DNA of 64,000 nucleotides from Mayfieldus sp963781495 (GCA_963781495.1 CAWAFX010000002.1:1302001-1366000); one strand, 5' to 3'; numbered from the stretch's first letter, positions 1-7,520 are shown. A program made the numbers and translations. Notes: generated from the sequence alone by a model not told the origin.

Positions 1-1
1 C

Positions 2-241
2 GTCCCCAGGGACGTGCTGTTCGCGATCTTCTCCGGGGTCGCCTCGGGGCTCTCCGACGCCCAGCTTCAGCCCTTCATCCACAACATGCACACCGCGCTC
101 TGGGTCCTCGCCGCGACCTCGGTCGTCGGCGCCGGCGTCTCGCTGCTGCGGCCCAAGCACGCCGCCTCAGGGCCCGAGCCCGCCGTGGAGCGCTCCCCCG
201 CCGCGGAGCCGATCCAGGAGCGGGTCGGAGCGACGTCGTGA
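2..241 (+). CDS. C-terminal end of a major-facilitator (DHA2-like) exporter, partial
   Basis: The reading frame is open from the window edge, so only about 79 C-terminal residues are seen. They contain one hydrophobic helix (ALWVLAATSVVGAGVSLL) after a FIHNMHTALW segment, then a polar tail rich in Pro, Ala and Glu. A last helix entered through a 'xxHTALWV' stretch and followed by RP is typical of the end of EmrB/QacA-type drug:proton antiporters; this is family resemblance from a short piece. The stop codon overlaps the next gene's start in a GTGA, so the exporter and the MerR regulator are probably co-transcribed and functionally linked. Any membrane protein with a final helix of this kind would look similar. 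Confidence 0.55.
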   Translation, partial: VPRDVLFAIFSGVASGLSDAQLQPFIHNMHTALWVLAATSVVGAGVSLLRPKHAASGPEPAVERSPAAEPIQERVGATS

Positions 242-702
242 GCGCGCGCGGGGAGACACCGATCCTGCGTATCGGCGACGTCGCCCAGCTGACCGGGACG
301 ACCCCGCGCACGATCCGCTACTACGAGGAGATCGGCCTGCTGCCGGCTACCGGCAGCCGCGCCCGCGGTGCCCACCGCACCTATGCCGAGTCTGACGTCG
401 AGCGCCTGCAGGAGCTGCTGCGACTCAAGGACCTGCTCGGGGTCTCGCTCGACGAGCTGCGCGAGCTGGTCGCGGCCGAGGACGCGCGCGCTTCGCTGCG
501 CAAGGAATGGCACAGCGGCGTCGAGGATCCGGTCCGCCGCCGCCAGATCCTCGAGGAGGCCGTGGTCCACATCGAGCGCCAGCTGGGGCTGGTCCGCCGC
601 CGCCGCGACGAGATCGCCGAGCTGGAGGGCGAGCTGGTCGCCAGGCGGCGCCGCATTCGCGATCGCCTGCGGGAGCTGCAGGCCAGCGGCCAGCAGCGTT
701 AG
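238..702 (+). CDS. MerR-family transcriptional regulator
   Basis: A 154-residue protein with an N-terminal winged HTH (about residues 10-75) showing the MerR signature TPRTIRYYEEIGLLP, then a long charged, Arg/Glu-rich helix (about 100-150) suited to an antiparallel dimer coiled coil. No cysteines are present, so it is not a mercury, copper or zinc sensor of the metal-binding type. MerR proteins act on promoters with over-long spacers and often control a neighbouring exporter. Here the GTG start overlaps the exporter stop by 4 nt, which supports a resistance-type regulator/exporter pair. The inducer cannot be read from the sequence. Confidence 0.88.
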   Translation: MSARGETPILRIGDVAQLTGTTPRTIRYYEEIGLLPATGSRARGAHRTYAESDVERLQELLRLKDLLGVSLDELRELVAAEDARASLRKEWHSGVEDPVRRRQILEEAVVHIERQLGLVRRRRDEIAELEGELVARRRRIRDRLRELQASGQQR

Positions 703-714
703 CCTGGCCGCGGC

Positions 715-1857
715 ATGGACTTTTCGCTGACCGACGAGCAGCGCGACTTCGTCGCCGCGATCCGCGACTTCTGCCGCCGCGAGTGCGGCAGCGCCGAGCA
801 GCGCGAGCGGCTCACCAGCGGCTACACCGAGGCCCACAACGCCGAGCTCTACAAGCAGATGGCTGAGCTCGGCTGGCTCGGGGTGACGATCCCCGAGCAG
901 TACGGCGGCTCGGACGGCTCGATGCTCGACGCCTGCCTGTTCATGGAGGAGACCTCGCGCGGCCTGGCGCCGATCGGCGGCTACGCGACGACGCTGATCG
1001 TCGCCGGGGCGACGAGGCGGTTCGGAAGCGAGGAGCAGAAGTCGCGGATCCTCGGCGGCATCGCCTCCGGCTCGGTCGAGGCGATCGCGATGACCGAGCC
1101 GGAGGCGGGATCCGACGTCGGCTCGCTGAGCACCGAGGCAAAGCGCGTCAACGGCGGCTTCGTGCTCAACGGGCAAAAGGTCTTCTGCTCCAACGCCCAC
1201 ATCTCCGACCACGTTCTGGTCGTCGCCCGTACGACCAGGGGCGAGGACAAGCACCAGGGCCTGTCGATGATCTTCGTCCCCCGCGGCGCCGAGGGGATGG
1301 AGATGCAGCCGATCGACACGATGGGCGGCCGCGAGACCAACTACCTCTACTTCACCGACTGCGAGGCGCCCGCCGACGCCGTCCTCGGTGAGGTCGACGC
1401 CGGCTGGACCCAGCTGATGGCGGGGCTCAACGTCGAGCGTTTGATCCTCGCCGCGACGATGCTGGGGATCGCCCAGCGGGCCTTCGACGACGCGCTCGCC
1501 TACGTCAAGGAGCGGCGCCAGTTCGGACGCCCGATCGGCTCATTCCAGGCGCTGCAGCACCGGCTCGCCGACCTCGCCACCGACCTCGAGGCGGCGCGGC
1601 TGATGACCTGGTGGGTGGCGGCGAAGACGGATGAGGACCCCGACCGCATGCTTCCGCGCGAGGCCTCGATGGTGAAGCTGTTCGTCACCGAGGCCGCGAA
1701 GAGGGTCGCCCTGGAGGGGATGCAGATGATGGGCGGATACGGCTACTCCTCCGAGTACGACATGGAGCGGCTCGTGCGCCAGGCATTGGTCTCGACGATC
1801 TACGGCGGCACCTCGGAGATCCAGCGCAACATCATCGCCAAGACCCTGGGCCTGTAG
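715..1857 (+). CDS. Acyl-CoA dehydrogenase
   Basis: At 380 residues this is the normal family length. It has the FAD-binding segment AMTEPEAGSDVGS, the FGRPIGSFQALQHRLAD region and the C-terminal IYGGTSEIQRNIIA. It would catalyse FAD-dependent alpha,beta-dehydrogenation of an acyl-CoA and pass electrons to ETF. The usual catalytic Glu of medium- and short-chain enzymes (YEGT) is Gly here (YGGT). A Glu sits instead in NVERLI at residue 241, matching the helix-G base position of isovaleryl- and long-chain-type enzymes. Substrate is therefore uncertain. It begins 12 nt after the MerR gene on the same strand. Confidence 0.93.
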   Translation: MDFSLTDEQRDFVAAIRDFCRRECGSAEQRERLTSGYTEAHNAELYKQMAELGWLGVTIPEQYGGSDGSMLDACLFMEETSRGLAPIGGYATTLIVAGATRRFGSEEQKSRILGGIASGSVEAIAMTEPEAGSDVGSLSTEAKRVNGGFVLNGQKVFCSNAHISDHVLVVARTTRGEDKHQGLSMIFVPRGAEGMEMQPIDTMGGRETNYLYFTDCEAPADAVLGEVDAGWTQLMAGLNVERLILAATMLGIAQRAFDDALAYVKERRQFGRPIGSFQALQHRLADLATDLEAARLMTWWVAAKTDEDPDRMLPREASMVKLFVTEAAKRVALEGMQMMGGYGYSSEYDMERLVRQALVSTIYGGTSEIQRNIIAKTLGL

Positions 1858-1902
1858 GCCCGACCTAGCCTCATCGGCAGGCGTCGCGCCGACCTTTAGC
1901 GT

Positions 1903-1931
1903 TTGGTGAACCCGCCGGACGGATATATGAT
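1903..1931 (+). promoter_or_regulatory. Sigma-70-type promoter for the RTX-repeat gene
   Basis: TTGGTG (1903-1908) and TATGAT (1926-1931) are separated by exactly 17 nt in an otherwise GC-rich gap. Transcription would start near 1938 and give a leader of about 125 nt before the GTG at 2064. Predicted by eye from consensus only. Confidence 0.6.
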
Positions 1932-1950
1932 CCTGCGAGTAGTCAGGATC
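1929..1950. promoter_or_regulatory. Operator-like inverted repeat over the -10/+1 region
   Basis: A perfect 7-bp inverted repeat, GATCCTG and CAGGATC with an 8-nt spacer, starts inside the -10 box and spans the expected start site. Its position is that of a repressor site. Alternatively it forms a hairpin at the very 5' end of the mRNA. No regulator is identified. Confidence 0.45.
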
Positions 1951-2063
1951 GACTGAGCAAGACCGGGCACGGAAGCCTCCATCGTTGGGTTTTCGTGCGG
2001 TGATCGTTCTGCCGGGGGGCGCAGCGTCTCGCCCGCCTACCCGGCACGAACAAAGGAGAAGTC

Positions 2064-3290
2064 GTGAGACGACTTCGCTCATTCGCCGGTCTGTCCGCGG
2101 TCATCGCACTGGCAGTGACCGCACTTTCAGCTTCCGCGGCCACGGCAGACACGCTGGGACCGATCAATTTCGAGGCTCCGACCTACTCGACGGGCGATAT
2201 CAATGCCCAGGCCGGGTGGTCGAAGACCGGTCCCTACGACTCCGCGGTGGACAGCGTCGCCAGCTTCCCGGCGGCCACGGGTTACGGGTTCGGAGCCCAG
2301 GCTCTGCGAATCTCGAACGACACCACGAGTGGCAGCTTCGGCGATCAGACTCTGTCGCCTTCGCTGGCGAACGAAGCCGGTGAGCCGGCGGCGATCGGCG
2401 GCGGCCTGTCAGGTGGTTCGCGCCAGAGTCATTTCGAGGCCAGCTTCAGCATCGGGACTACCAAGCCCGGCGTTCAGTCCGGTCTCTCGCTCTCGGTGAG
2501 CCCGGATCGCGGCGATGGCAGCCGGATGAGCTACCTGCGCTTTGACGACCTCGCCGATGGAATCCACGTCTACTTCGATGACGTGAGGGATCCGGGACCG
2601 TTGGGAACGACCGCTGATTTCAACGAGACCAGCATCGCGACCCTGGCCCGCGGCCAGGCTCATACGGTCCGTTACGCGATCGACCTCAAGCCCGGTCCCG
2701 CCAACGACGTCGTCCAGGTGTTCATCGACGGGGTCCTGCGGGTCACCGGCACGACCTGGGAGGACTACTACCGCTATGACACGGAGGCTGCGGGCACCGG
2801 CAACGTCGTCCCGACCGTGGATCAGCTTGATTTCCTCGAGCGGGGATCGGATACCTCCGGCAACGGCAATCTAGGCCAGGGATTCCTGATCGACAACATC
2901 TCGCTGGCTTCTGGAGCGTCGCCGGCCGGCACGCTCGCCCAGCAGGCGAGCAATGCTCGCTGCGCCAGCCGCAAGGCGACAATCGTCGGAACCGCAAACT
3001 CGGACGTTCTCAAGGGCACACACCATCGCGACGTGATCGTCGGGCTCGGCGGCAGAGACCGGATCATCGGCCTCGGCGGCAACGACGTGGTCTGCGGTGG
3101 ACCCGGGGCTGACCGCATCTCGGGCGGCAGCGGCCAGGATCAGCTCAATGGCCAGGGCGGCAAGGACCTGCTTGCCGGCAACGGCGGTGCCGACCGGCTC
3201 AAGGGTGGTGCCGGGCGCGACATCCTGCGAGGAGGCGCGGGCCTGGACCTGCTGAGAGGCGGGGCCGGCCGGGACACCCAGAAGCAGTAG
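2064..3290 (+). CDS. Secreted protein with C-terminal RTX-type calcium-binding repeats
   Basis: A 408-residue protein. Residues 1-29 are a signal peptide (Arg-rich start, hydrophobic core, ASA-type cleavage). Residues about 30-290 form a region with many Asp, Gly and Ser that I cannot assign confidently; it resembles secreted beta-sandwich domains. Residues about 325-405 hold at least six GGxGxDxxxG-like nonapeptides (GGRDRI, GGNDVV, GADRISGG, GKDLLAGNGG, GRDILRGG), the calcium-binding beta-roll. The GTG start follows an AAAGGAG ribosome site. RTX proteins are commonly exported and fold on external calcium. No type I secretion genes are nearby and a Sec signal is present, so export is probably through Sec. 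Function beyond calcium binding is unknown. Confidence 0.82.
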   Translation: MRRLRSFAGLSAVIALAVTALSASAATADTLGPINFEAPTYSTGDINAQAGWSKTGPYDSAVDSVASFPAATGYGFGAQALRISNDTTSGSFGDQTLSPSLANEAGEPAAIGGGLSGGSRQSHFEASFSIGTTKPGVQSGLSLSVSPDRGDGSRMSYLRFDDLADGIHVYFDDVRDPGPLGTTADFNETSIATLARGQAHTVRYAIDLKPGPANDVVQVFIDGVLRVTGTTWEDYYRYDTEAAGTGNVVPTVDQLDFLERGSDTSGNGNLGQGFLIDNISLASGASPAGTLAQQASNARCASRKATIVGTANSDVLKGTHHRDVIVGLGGRDRIIGLGGNDVVCGGPGADRISGGSGQDQLNGQGGKDLLAGNGGADRLKGGAGRDILRGGAGLDLLRGGAGRDTQKQ

Positions 3291-3316
3291 GAACGCCGTT
3301 TGCGTCCCTGAACGCG

Positions 3317-3338
3317 AAAAGACCCGCCTTTGCGGGTC
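3317..3338. terminator. Hairpin downstream of the RTX gene
   Basis: A perfect 7-bp stem (GACCCGC/GCGGGTC) with a CTTT loop is preceded by AAAA. On the plus strand no T-run follows, so termination there would be weak. On the minus strand the hairpin is followed by TTTT. It probably marks the end of the RTX transcript. The 3291-3722 gap otherwise contains the promoter, leader RNA and terminator listed separately. Confidence 0.4.
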
Positions 3339-3426
3339 AAGGCTCCCCCTATCGGCAGATCTCCACAGACCTTTAGCGATTTCGGCCGATTTGGACAAAG
3401 ATCAACGAAAATATGGACCATCTCTA

Positions 3427-3455
3427 TTGAAAATTAAGTAGAGAGCCTGTATCTT
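3427..3455 (+). promoter_or_regulatory. Promoter for the rpmG-secE-nusG unit
   Basis: TTGAAA (3427-3432) and TATCTT (3450-3455) with a 17-nt spacer, in a locally AT-rich stretch. The start would fall near 3461, about 260 nt upstream of rpmG, leaving a long structured leader. A weaker TTGGAC/TATGGA pair lies about 40 nt further upstream. Confidence 0.6.
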
Positions 3456-3460
3456 GCCCG

Positions 3461-3697
3461 TCGTCGCCGAGGCGACGTGCCCGACCAAAGCTCCGTTTCC
3501 TGTTGGCGTTTGGTGCAGGGAGGCTGAGGAAAGGCACCGGTCCAAGCTGATCAAGCTGTGATCGATTGGGGAAATTGTGCGGAGGCGCCATGATGCGGCG
3601 CCTCTTCGCGTTCCAGGGGTCCAGGCAGCGAAGGCGGCGCGAGGCGGCGCGCTATTCTTCGCCTCGTTCCGGCGCGCCCAGCGCCCGGAACGTTTTT
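3461..3697 (+). ncRNA. Structured leader RNA (or independent small RNA) upstream of rpmG
   Basis: Between the predicted start site and an intrinsic terminator lie several complementary segments. A 5' hairpin pairs CGTCGCC with GGCGACG (3462-3477). GTGCC (3477-3481) can pair with GGCAC (3533-3537). TTTCCT (3496-3501) can pair with AGGAAA (3527-3532), and this helix abuts the previous one. ACCAAA (3484-3489) can pair with TTTGGT (3509-3514) and would cross it as a pseudoknot. GAGGCGCC/GGCGCCTC (3582-3604) forms an 8-bp hairpin. I do not recognise a known riboswitch, 6S, SRP or tmRNA consensus. It could be a cis-acting attenuator for ribosomal/secretion genes or a free-standing RNA. Confidence 0.45.
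3666..3697 (+). terminator. Rho-independent terminator just upstream of rpmG
   Basis: GTTCCGG (3666-3672) pairs with CCGGAAC (3685-3691), extended by an inner CGC/GCG pairing with one bulged C and a GCCCA loop, and is followed by GTTTTT. It stops only 25 nt before the rpmG start codon and so lies inside the transcript from the 3427 promoter. Confidence 0.7.
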
Positions 3698-3722
3698 CTG
3701 TAACGGCGTCCCCCAAGGAGAC

Positions 3723-3887
3723 ATGGCTCGCGGAGAGGTTCGTATCGCGGTGACGCTTGCATGCGAAGACTGCAAGCGCCGCAACTACCAGACCAACAAG
3801 TCCAGGCGCAACAACCCGGACCGGATCGAGCTGCGCAAATTCTGCCGCTGGTGCGGCCGCCACACTCCGCACAAGGAGACTCGCTAG
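3723..3887 (+). CDS. rpmG: 50S ribosomal protein L33 (zinc-binding form)
   Basis: A 54-residue protein with the L33 layout: VRIAVTLACEDC at the start and FCRWCGRHTPHKETR at the end. Four cysteines (14, 17, 41, 44) make the zinc ribbon of the C+ form. An AAGGAG ribosome site lies 5 nt before the ATG. The stop codon overlaps the GTG start of secE (TAGTG), so translation of the two is probably coupled. rpmG-secE-nusG-rplK is a standard order, which supports the assignment. Confidence 0.96.
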   Translation: MARGEVRIAVTLACEDCKRRNYQTNKSRRNNPDRIELRKFCRWCGRHTPHKETR

Positions 3888-4414
3888 TGGCCAAGACACG
3901 CGCCCAGCGCAAGGCCGAGCGGCGTGCCCGCGAGGCCCAGGAGCGATCGAAGGCGCCCGCCGACGGCGAGGCGCGGGCCCAGCACGACACCCAGGTACCG
4001 ATCTCCGGCGAGGTCGCCGAGGCCGAGGCGATCGAGGCGGGAATCGGCGCCGGAGCCTCCGAGGAGGCCCTCGAGCTGCCCGAGGCGCCCGCCCCCGCAC
4101 GCCGCTCGCGGTCCGAGAAACGGGCTGAGGAGCGGGAGCGCAAGGAGCGGGAGAAGCGGGCCCGCGAGGAGCAGAAGCGCAAGGAGAGCGAGCACCTCGC
4201 CCGCAAGGAGAAGCAGGCTTCGCAGGGGCGCCGGCGCGGCGCTGTGATCGGCTTCATCGTCTCCTGCTGGGCGGAGTTGAAGCGGGTCCAGTGGCCGGAT
4301 CGCGAGACCCTGGTTCAGGCCTCGGCGGTTACGATCGTCTTCGTCGCCATCGCGGCGGCCTACCTCGGAGCGCTCGACGCGCTCTTCAACTGGCTCGTCA
4401 AGCAGGTCCTCTGA
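3887..4414 (+). CDS. secE: Preprotein translocase subunit SecE with long charged N-terminus
   Basis: 175 residues, much longer than typical single-helix SecE (about 60-80). The family core is at the end: WAELKRVQWPDRETL (about 128-142) followed by one membrane helix (about 144-167). SecE clamps SecY in the translocon. Residues 1-115 form a hydrophilic Arg/Glu/Ala-rich extension with coiled-coil character. The GTG start overlaps the rpmG stop, and the stop overlaps the nusG ATG (TGATG). Confidence 0.93.
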   Translation: MAKTRAQRKAERRAREAQERSKAPADGEARAQHDTQVPISGEVAEAEAIEAGIGAGASEEALELPEAPAPARRSRSEKRAEERERKEREKRAREEQKRKESEHLARKEKQASQGRRRGAVIGFIVSCWAELKRVQWPDRETLVQASAVTIVFVAIAAAYLGALDALFNWLVKQVL

Positions 4415-4935
4415 TGTATCGCTGGTACGTGATCAACACCTACTCGGGGCACGAGAACAAGGTCAAGCACAACCTCGAGCACCGGGTGCAGACGATGGGC
4501 CAGGAGCGCCAGGTCCGCCAGGTCGTCGTCCCGACCGAGCAGGTCTCCGAGCTCAAGGACGGCCAGAAGGTCCAGACCGAGAAGCGGACCATGCCCGGCT
4601 ACGTGCTGGTCAACATGGAGATGTCCGACGACGCCTGGGGACTGGTCAAGAACACCCCCGGGGTGACCGGATTCGTCGGCGCCCGCAACAAGCCCGTAGC
4701 CCTCTCGGCGCCCGAGGTCGACCGCCTGTTGCACCGTGAGACCGCCGAGCGCCCGCGCACCCAGGCCCAGTTCTCGATCGGCGAGTCGGTGAAGGTGATC
4801 TCCGGCCCGCTGTCGGACTTCTCGGGCGAGATCGCCGAGATCAACGAGGATGCCGCCAAGCTCAAGGTCCTGGTCTCGATCTTCGGCCGTGAGACGCCGG
4901 TCGAGGTCGGATACGACCAGGTGAAGAAGGTCTGA
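4414..4935 (+). CDS. nusG: Transcription termination/antitermination protein NusG
   Basis: 173 residues with an N-terminal NGN domain (MYRWYVINTYSGHENKV, TMPGYVLVNMEM, NTPGVTGFVGARNKP) and a C-terminal KOW domain (SIGESVKVISGPLSDFSGEI). NusG binds the RNA polymerase clamp to aid processivity and couples to Rho or S10. This ATG, rather than a farther upstream in-frame start, gives the canonical MYRWYV beginning and overlaps the secE stop. It lacks the large acidic N-terminal extension of streptomycete NusG. Confidence 0.97.
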   Translation: MYRWYVINTYSGHENKVKHNLEHRVQTMGQERQVRQVVVPTEQVSELKDGQKVQTEKRTMPGYVLVNMEMSDDAWGLVKNTPGVTGFVGARNKPVALSAPEVDRLLHRETAERPRTQAQFSIGESVKVISGPLSDFSGEIAEINEDAAKLKVLVSIFGRETPVEVGYDQVKKV

Positions 4936-4937
4936 TC

Positions 4938-5366
4938 GTGGCGAAGAAGGTCCTCACCCTGATCAAGCTGCAGATCCCCGCCGGTGCCGCCAACCCCGCG
5001 CCCCCGGTCGGCCCTGCTCTGGGCCAGCACGGGGTCAACATCATGGAGTTCTGCAAGGCGTTCAACGCCCAGACCCAGCAGGACGCCGGGACGATAATTC
5101 CGGTCGAGATCACCGTCTACGAGGACCGGTCGTTCGAGTTCATCACCAAGACGCCCCCGGCCGCGGTGCTGATCAAGGAGGCGATCGGAATCGAGAAGGG
5201 CTCCGGTGAGCCGCACGTCAACAAGGTCGGGACGATCAGCATGGCCCAGGTGCGCCAGATCGCCGAGCGCAAGATGCCCGACCTCAACGCCAACGACCTC
5301 GACGCCGCCTCGAAGATCATCGCCGGGACGGCGCGCTCGATGGGCGTCACCGTTGAGGGGAACTAG
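4938..5366 (+). CDS. rplK: 50S ribosomal protein L11
   Basis: 142 residues, the usual length. The Pro-rich N-terminal domain (IPAGAANPAPPVGPALGQHGVNI) and the rRNA-binding C-terminal domain (DLNANDLDAASKIIAGTARSMG) are intact. L11 forms the GTPase-associated centre stalk base with L10 and is needed for stringent-factor sensing. GTG start 2 nt after the nusG stop; rplA follows after 2 nt. Confidence 0.98.
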   Translation: MAKKVLTLIKLQIPAGAANPAPPVGPALGQHGVNIMEFCKAFNAQTQQDAGTIIPVEITVYEDRSFEFITKTPPAAVLIKEAIGIEKGSGEPHVNKVGTISMAQVRQIAERKMPDLNANDLDAASKIIAGTARSMGVTVEGN

Positions 5367-5368
5367 GC

Positions 5369-6154
5369 ATGGCCCACGGCAAGCGCTACCGCGAGGGACT
5401 GGAGAAGATCGACCGCTCCACCCACTACCCGCCCGCCGAGGCGGTGCGGCTGCTGAAGGCAAATGCGACCGCGAAGTTCGACGAGACGGTCGAGCTGCAC
5501 GTGCGGCTCGGCGTCAACGTCCGGCACGCCGAGGAGCAGCTGCGCGGCACCCTTGCGCTTCCGCACGGGCTCGGCAAGGACGTCACCGTCGCCGTCTTCG
5601 CCAAGGGCCAAAAGGCCCGTGACGCCGAGGCCGCCGGAGCCGACTTCGTCGGCGACGAGGACCTGGCAAAGCGGGTCGAGGAGGGCTGGACCGACTTCGA
5701 CGTCGCCGTGGCGACGCCGGACATGATGTCGGTGGTCGGCAAGCTTGGCCGGATCCTCGGGCCGCAGGGCAAGATGCCCAACCCGAAGGTCGGCACCGTC
5801 ACCGAGGACATCTCCAAGGCGGTCGGCGAATCGAAGGCCGGCAAGGTCGAGTACCGCACCGACCGCCAGGCGATCGTCCACCTGACGATCGGCAAGGCGA
5901 GCTTCGACGAGCGCCAGCTGCTGGAGAACTATGCCGCGGTGATCGAGGAGATCGTTCGCGCCAAGCCCGCCGCCGCCAAGGGCCGCTACATCCTTTCGAG
6001 CACGATCACGCCGACGATGGGGCCGGGAATCCGGGTCGACACCGGCAAGACCGGCGAGCGCGACATCCTCAGCGGCGTCGGTGCCGGCGCCGAGGGCGAC
6101 GGAGACGGAGACGGTGGCGCCGGGGTCGAAGCGGAGGCCCCGGCCACGGCTTAG
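5369..6154 (+). CDS. rplA: 50S ribosomal protein L1
   Basis: 261 residues. The L1 core runs from KRYREGLEKID through GRILGPQGKMPNPKVGTVT and the SSTITPTMGPGIRVD end. A Gly/Asp-rich low-complexity tail of about 25 residues follows and is not part of the usual family (about 230 residues). L1 forms the mobile stalk next to the E site and often autoregulates its operon. The rplJ leader follows immediately. Confidence 0.97.
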   Translation: MAHGKRYREGLEKIDRSTHYPPAEAVRLLKANATAKFDETVELHVRLGVNVRHAEEQLRGTLALPHGLGKDVTVAVFAKGQKARDAEAAGADFVGDEDLAKRVEEGWTDFDVAVATPDMMSVVGKLGRILGPQGKMPNPKVGTVTEDISKAVGESKAGKVEYRTDRQAIVHLTIGKASFDERQLLENYAAVIEEIVRAKPAAAKGRYILSSTITPTMGPGIRVDTGKTGERDILSGVGAGAEGDGDGDGGAGVEAEAPATA

Positions 6155-6162
6155 CTAACATC

Positions 6163-6262
6163 GGCCGCCTGCCCGAGACCGTCGGCGGGGCGCAAGCCCG
6201 GAAGCCCGGCGCAGGTGGAGCCAGATGACGTGCTGTCCTCTGCCCGCCTCAGGCGGGTTTTT
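6163..6262 (+). promoter_or_regulatory. Ribosomal L10 leader with terminator hairpin
   Basis: The gap between rplA and rplJ holds the features of the L10 leader family: GAGACCGTCGGC, a GGGCGCAAGCCC-type stem loop, the CGCAGGTGG segment, then a terminator. In known leaders the L10(L12)4 complex binds a kink-turn-like element here and represses its own operon. The terminator implies transcriptional attenuation in this organism. Boundaries are approximate. Confidence 0.75.
6243..6262 (+). terminator. Attenuator terminator upstream of rplJ
   Basis: CCCGCC and GGCGGG with a TCA loop are followed by five T residues (6258-6262). It ends 27 nt before the rplJ start, so it acts within the leader and probably responds to L10 occupancy. 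Confidence 0.8.
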
Positions 6263-6288
6263 CATTGCCCCGAAGTGAAGGAACGAGT

Positions 6289-7089
6289 TTGAACCGCGAA
6301 GAGAAGACCGCCGCCGTAGAGGAGATCGCAGCCCAGATCGAGGCTGCCGAGTCGATCTTCGCGATCGACTATCGCGGTATCAGCGTCCCCCAGGCCGCCG
6401 AGCTGCGAGCCAAGCTGCGCGAGTCCGACGCCAGCTTCCGGGTGGTCAAGAACCGGCTCACGAAGCTGGCGGCCGAGAAGGCCGGACGCGACCAGCTCAG
6501 CGCTCTTCTCGAGGGGCCGACCGCGCTGACGTTCGTCCGCGGCGACATGGCCGCGGCGGCGAAGACGATCACCACCCTCGACCGCGACTGGGAGGTGCTC
6601 GATTTCAAGGGCGGCCTGGTCGACGGCGAGGTCTTGGAGGTCGAGGAGTTCAAGGCAATCGCCAGGCTCCCCGGGCGCGATGCCCTCAACGCCCAGCTGG
6701 CGGGCATGGTCGCGAGCCCGATCACCGGGCTGGTGCGCGGGCTCGGCTCGATGCTCTCCGGGCTGGCGAGCCAGCTGCAGCAGATGGCCGAGCAGGGCCT
6801 GGTCAGCGGCGAGGCTCCGGCGCCGGAGGCGCCGGCCGAGGACGCCCCGGCCGAGGGGGAAGCCCCCGCCGGGGAAGCGCCAGCTGAGGAGGACACACCC
6901 GGCGAGGAAGCGCCTCCTGAGGAGGAGGCAGCCACTGAGGAGGCACCGGCCGAGGAGGAGACTGCGACCGCAGAAGCCCCCGCCGAGGAGGCAGCGGCCG
7001 AGACTGCCGAGGAGCCGGCAGCGGCAGAGGAGCAGCCGCAGGCCGAAGAGACTTCAGATCAGGCTTCGAATCAGGAGGAAAGCGAGTAG
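6289..7089 (+). CDS. rplJ: 50S ribosomal protein L10 with acidic C-terminal tail
   Basis: From the TTG at 6289 the protein is 266 residues and begins MNREEKTAAVEEI, the canonical L10 start, behind GAAGGAA. An in-frame TTG at 6265 lies at the edge of the terminator and is unlikely. Residues 1-173 match L10: rRNA-binding N-terminal domain (FRVVKNRLTKLA) and the helix that binds L7/L12 (LGSMLSGLASQLQQMAEQ). Residues about 174-266 are an added Glu/Ala/Pro tail absent from standard L10 (about 165-175 residues). The tail directly follows the stalk-binding helix. Confidence 0.95.
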   Translation: MNREEKTAAVEEIAAQIEAAESIFAIDYRGISVPQAAELRAKLRESDASFRVVKNRLTKLAAEKAGRDQLSALLEGPTALTFVRGDMAAAAKTITTLDRDWEVLDFKGGLVDGEVLEVEEFKAIARLPGRDALNAQLAGMVASPITGLVRGLGSMLSGLASQLQQMAEQGLVSGEAPAPEAPAEDAPAEGEAPAGEAPAEEDTPGEEAPPEEEAATEEAPAEEETATAEAPAEEAAAETAEEPAAAEEQPQAEETSDQASNQEESE

Positions 7090-7479
7090 ATGGCAACAAA
7101 GATCAGTACCGATGACTGGATCGAGGAGCTGAAGGGCATCTCGGTCCTCGAGCTCTCCGAGCGCATCAAGGCGCTGGAGGAGGAGTTCGGCGTTTCCGCG
7201 ACAGCAGTCGCAGCCGCAGCCCCCGCAGGGGCCCCGGCGGCCGACGGCGACGGCGGTGGCGACGAGGCGACCACGGTGGACGTGGTGCTGACCGAGGTCG
7301 GCGGCCAGAAGGTGCCGGTGATCAAGGTCGTACGCGCCGCGACCGGGCTCGGGCTCAAGGAGGCCAAGGCCCTGGTCGACGAGGCGCCGAAGCCGATCAA
7401 GGAAGGCGTCGAGCGGGACGAGGGCGAGAAGCTCAAGTCCGACCTCGAGGAGGCAGGCGCCACCGTCGAGCTGAAATAG
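7090..7479 (+). CDS. rplL: 50S ribosomal protein L7/L12
   Basis: 129 residues: N-terminal dimerisation domain (WIEELKGISVLELSERIKALEEEFGV), an Ala/Gly/Pro hinge, and the factor-binding C-terminal domain (VPVIKVVRAATGLGLKEAKALVDEAP). It recruits and stimulates translational GTPases at the stalk. The ATG abuts the rplJ stop directly, so the two are coupled. The 177-nt gap to rpoB holds a promoter candidate and a short direct repeat. Confidence 0.98.
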   Translation: MATKISTDDWIEELKGISVLELSERIKALEEEFGVSATAVAAAAPAGAPAADGDGGGDEATTVDVVLTEVGGQKVPVIKVVRAATGLGLKEAKALVDEAPKPIKEGVERDEGEKLKSDLEEAGATVELK

Positions 7480-7520
7480 GCACGATCGGCCCGAAATCCG
7501 CCCCGATCTGCCGCCCAGGC

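Noticed and set aside
67..1254. 395-residue minus-strand open frame opposite MerR and the acyl-CoA dehydrogenase
   Set aside because: Composition is typical of antisense GC-rich shadow frames (Ala/Arg/Leu repeats) and both sense genes have clear family motifs.
1950..2060. Cyclic-di-GMP riboswitch before the RTX gene
   Set aside because: The AAGCCTCC-like piece is present, but the rest of the GEMM core and its tetraloop/receptor are not.
3461..3600. SRP RNA, 6S RNA or tmRNA
   Set aside because: No SRP GGAA-tetraloop core, no tRNA-like ends and no long closing stem of 6S type.
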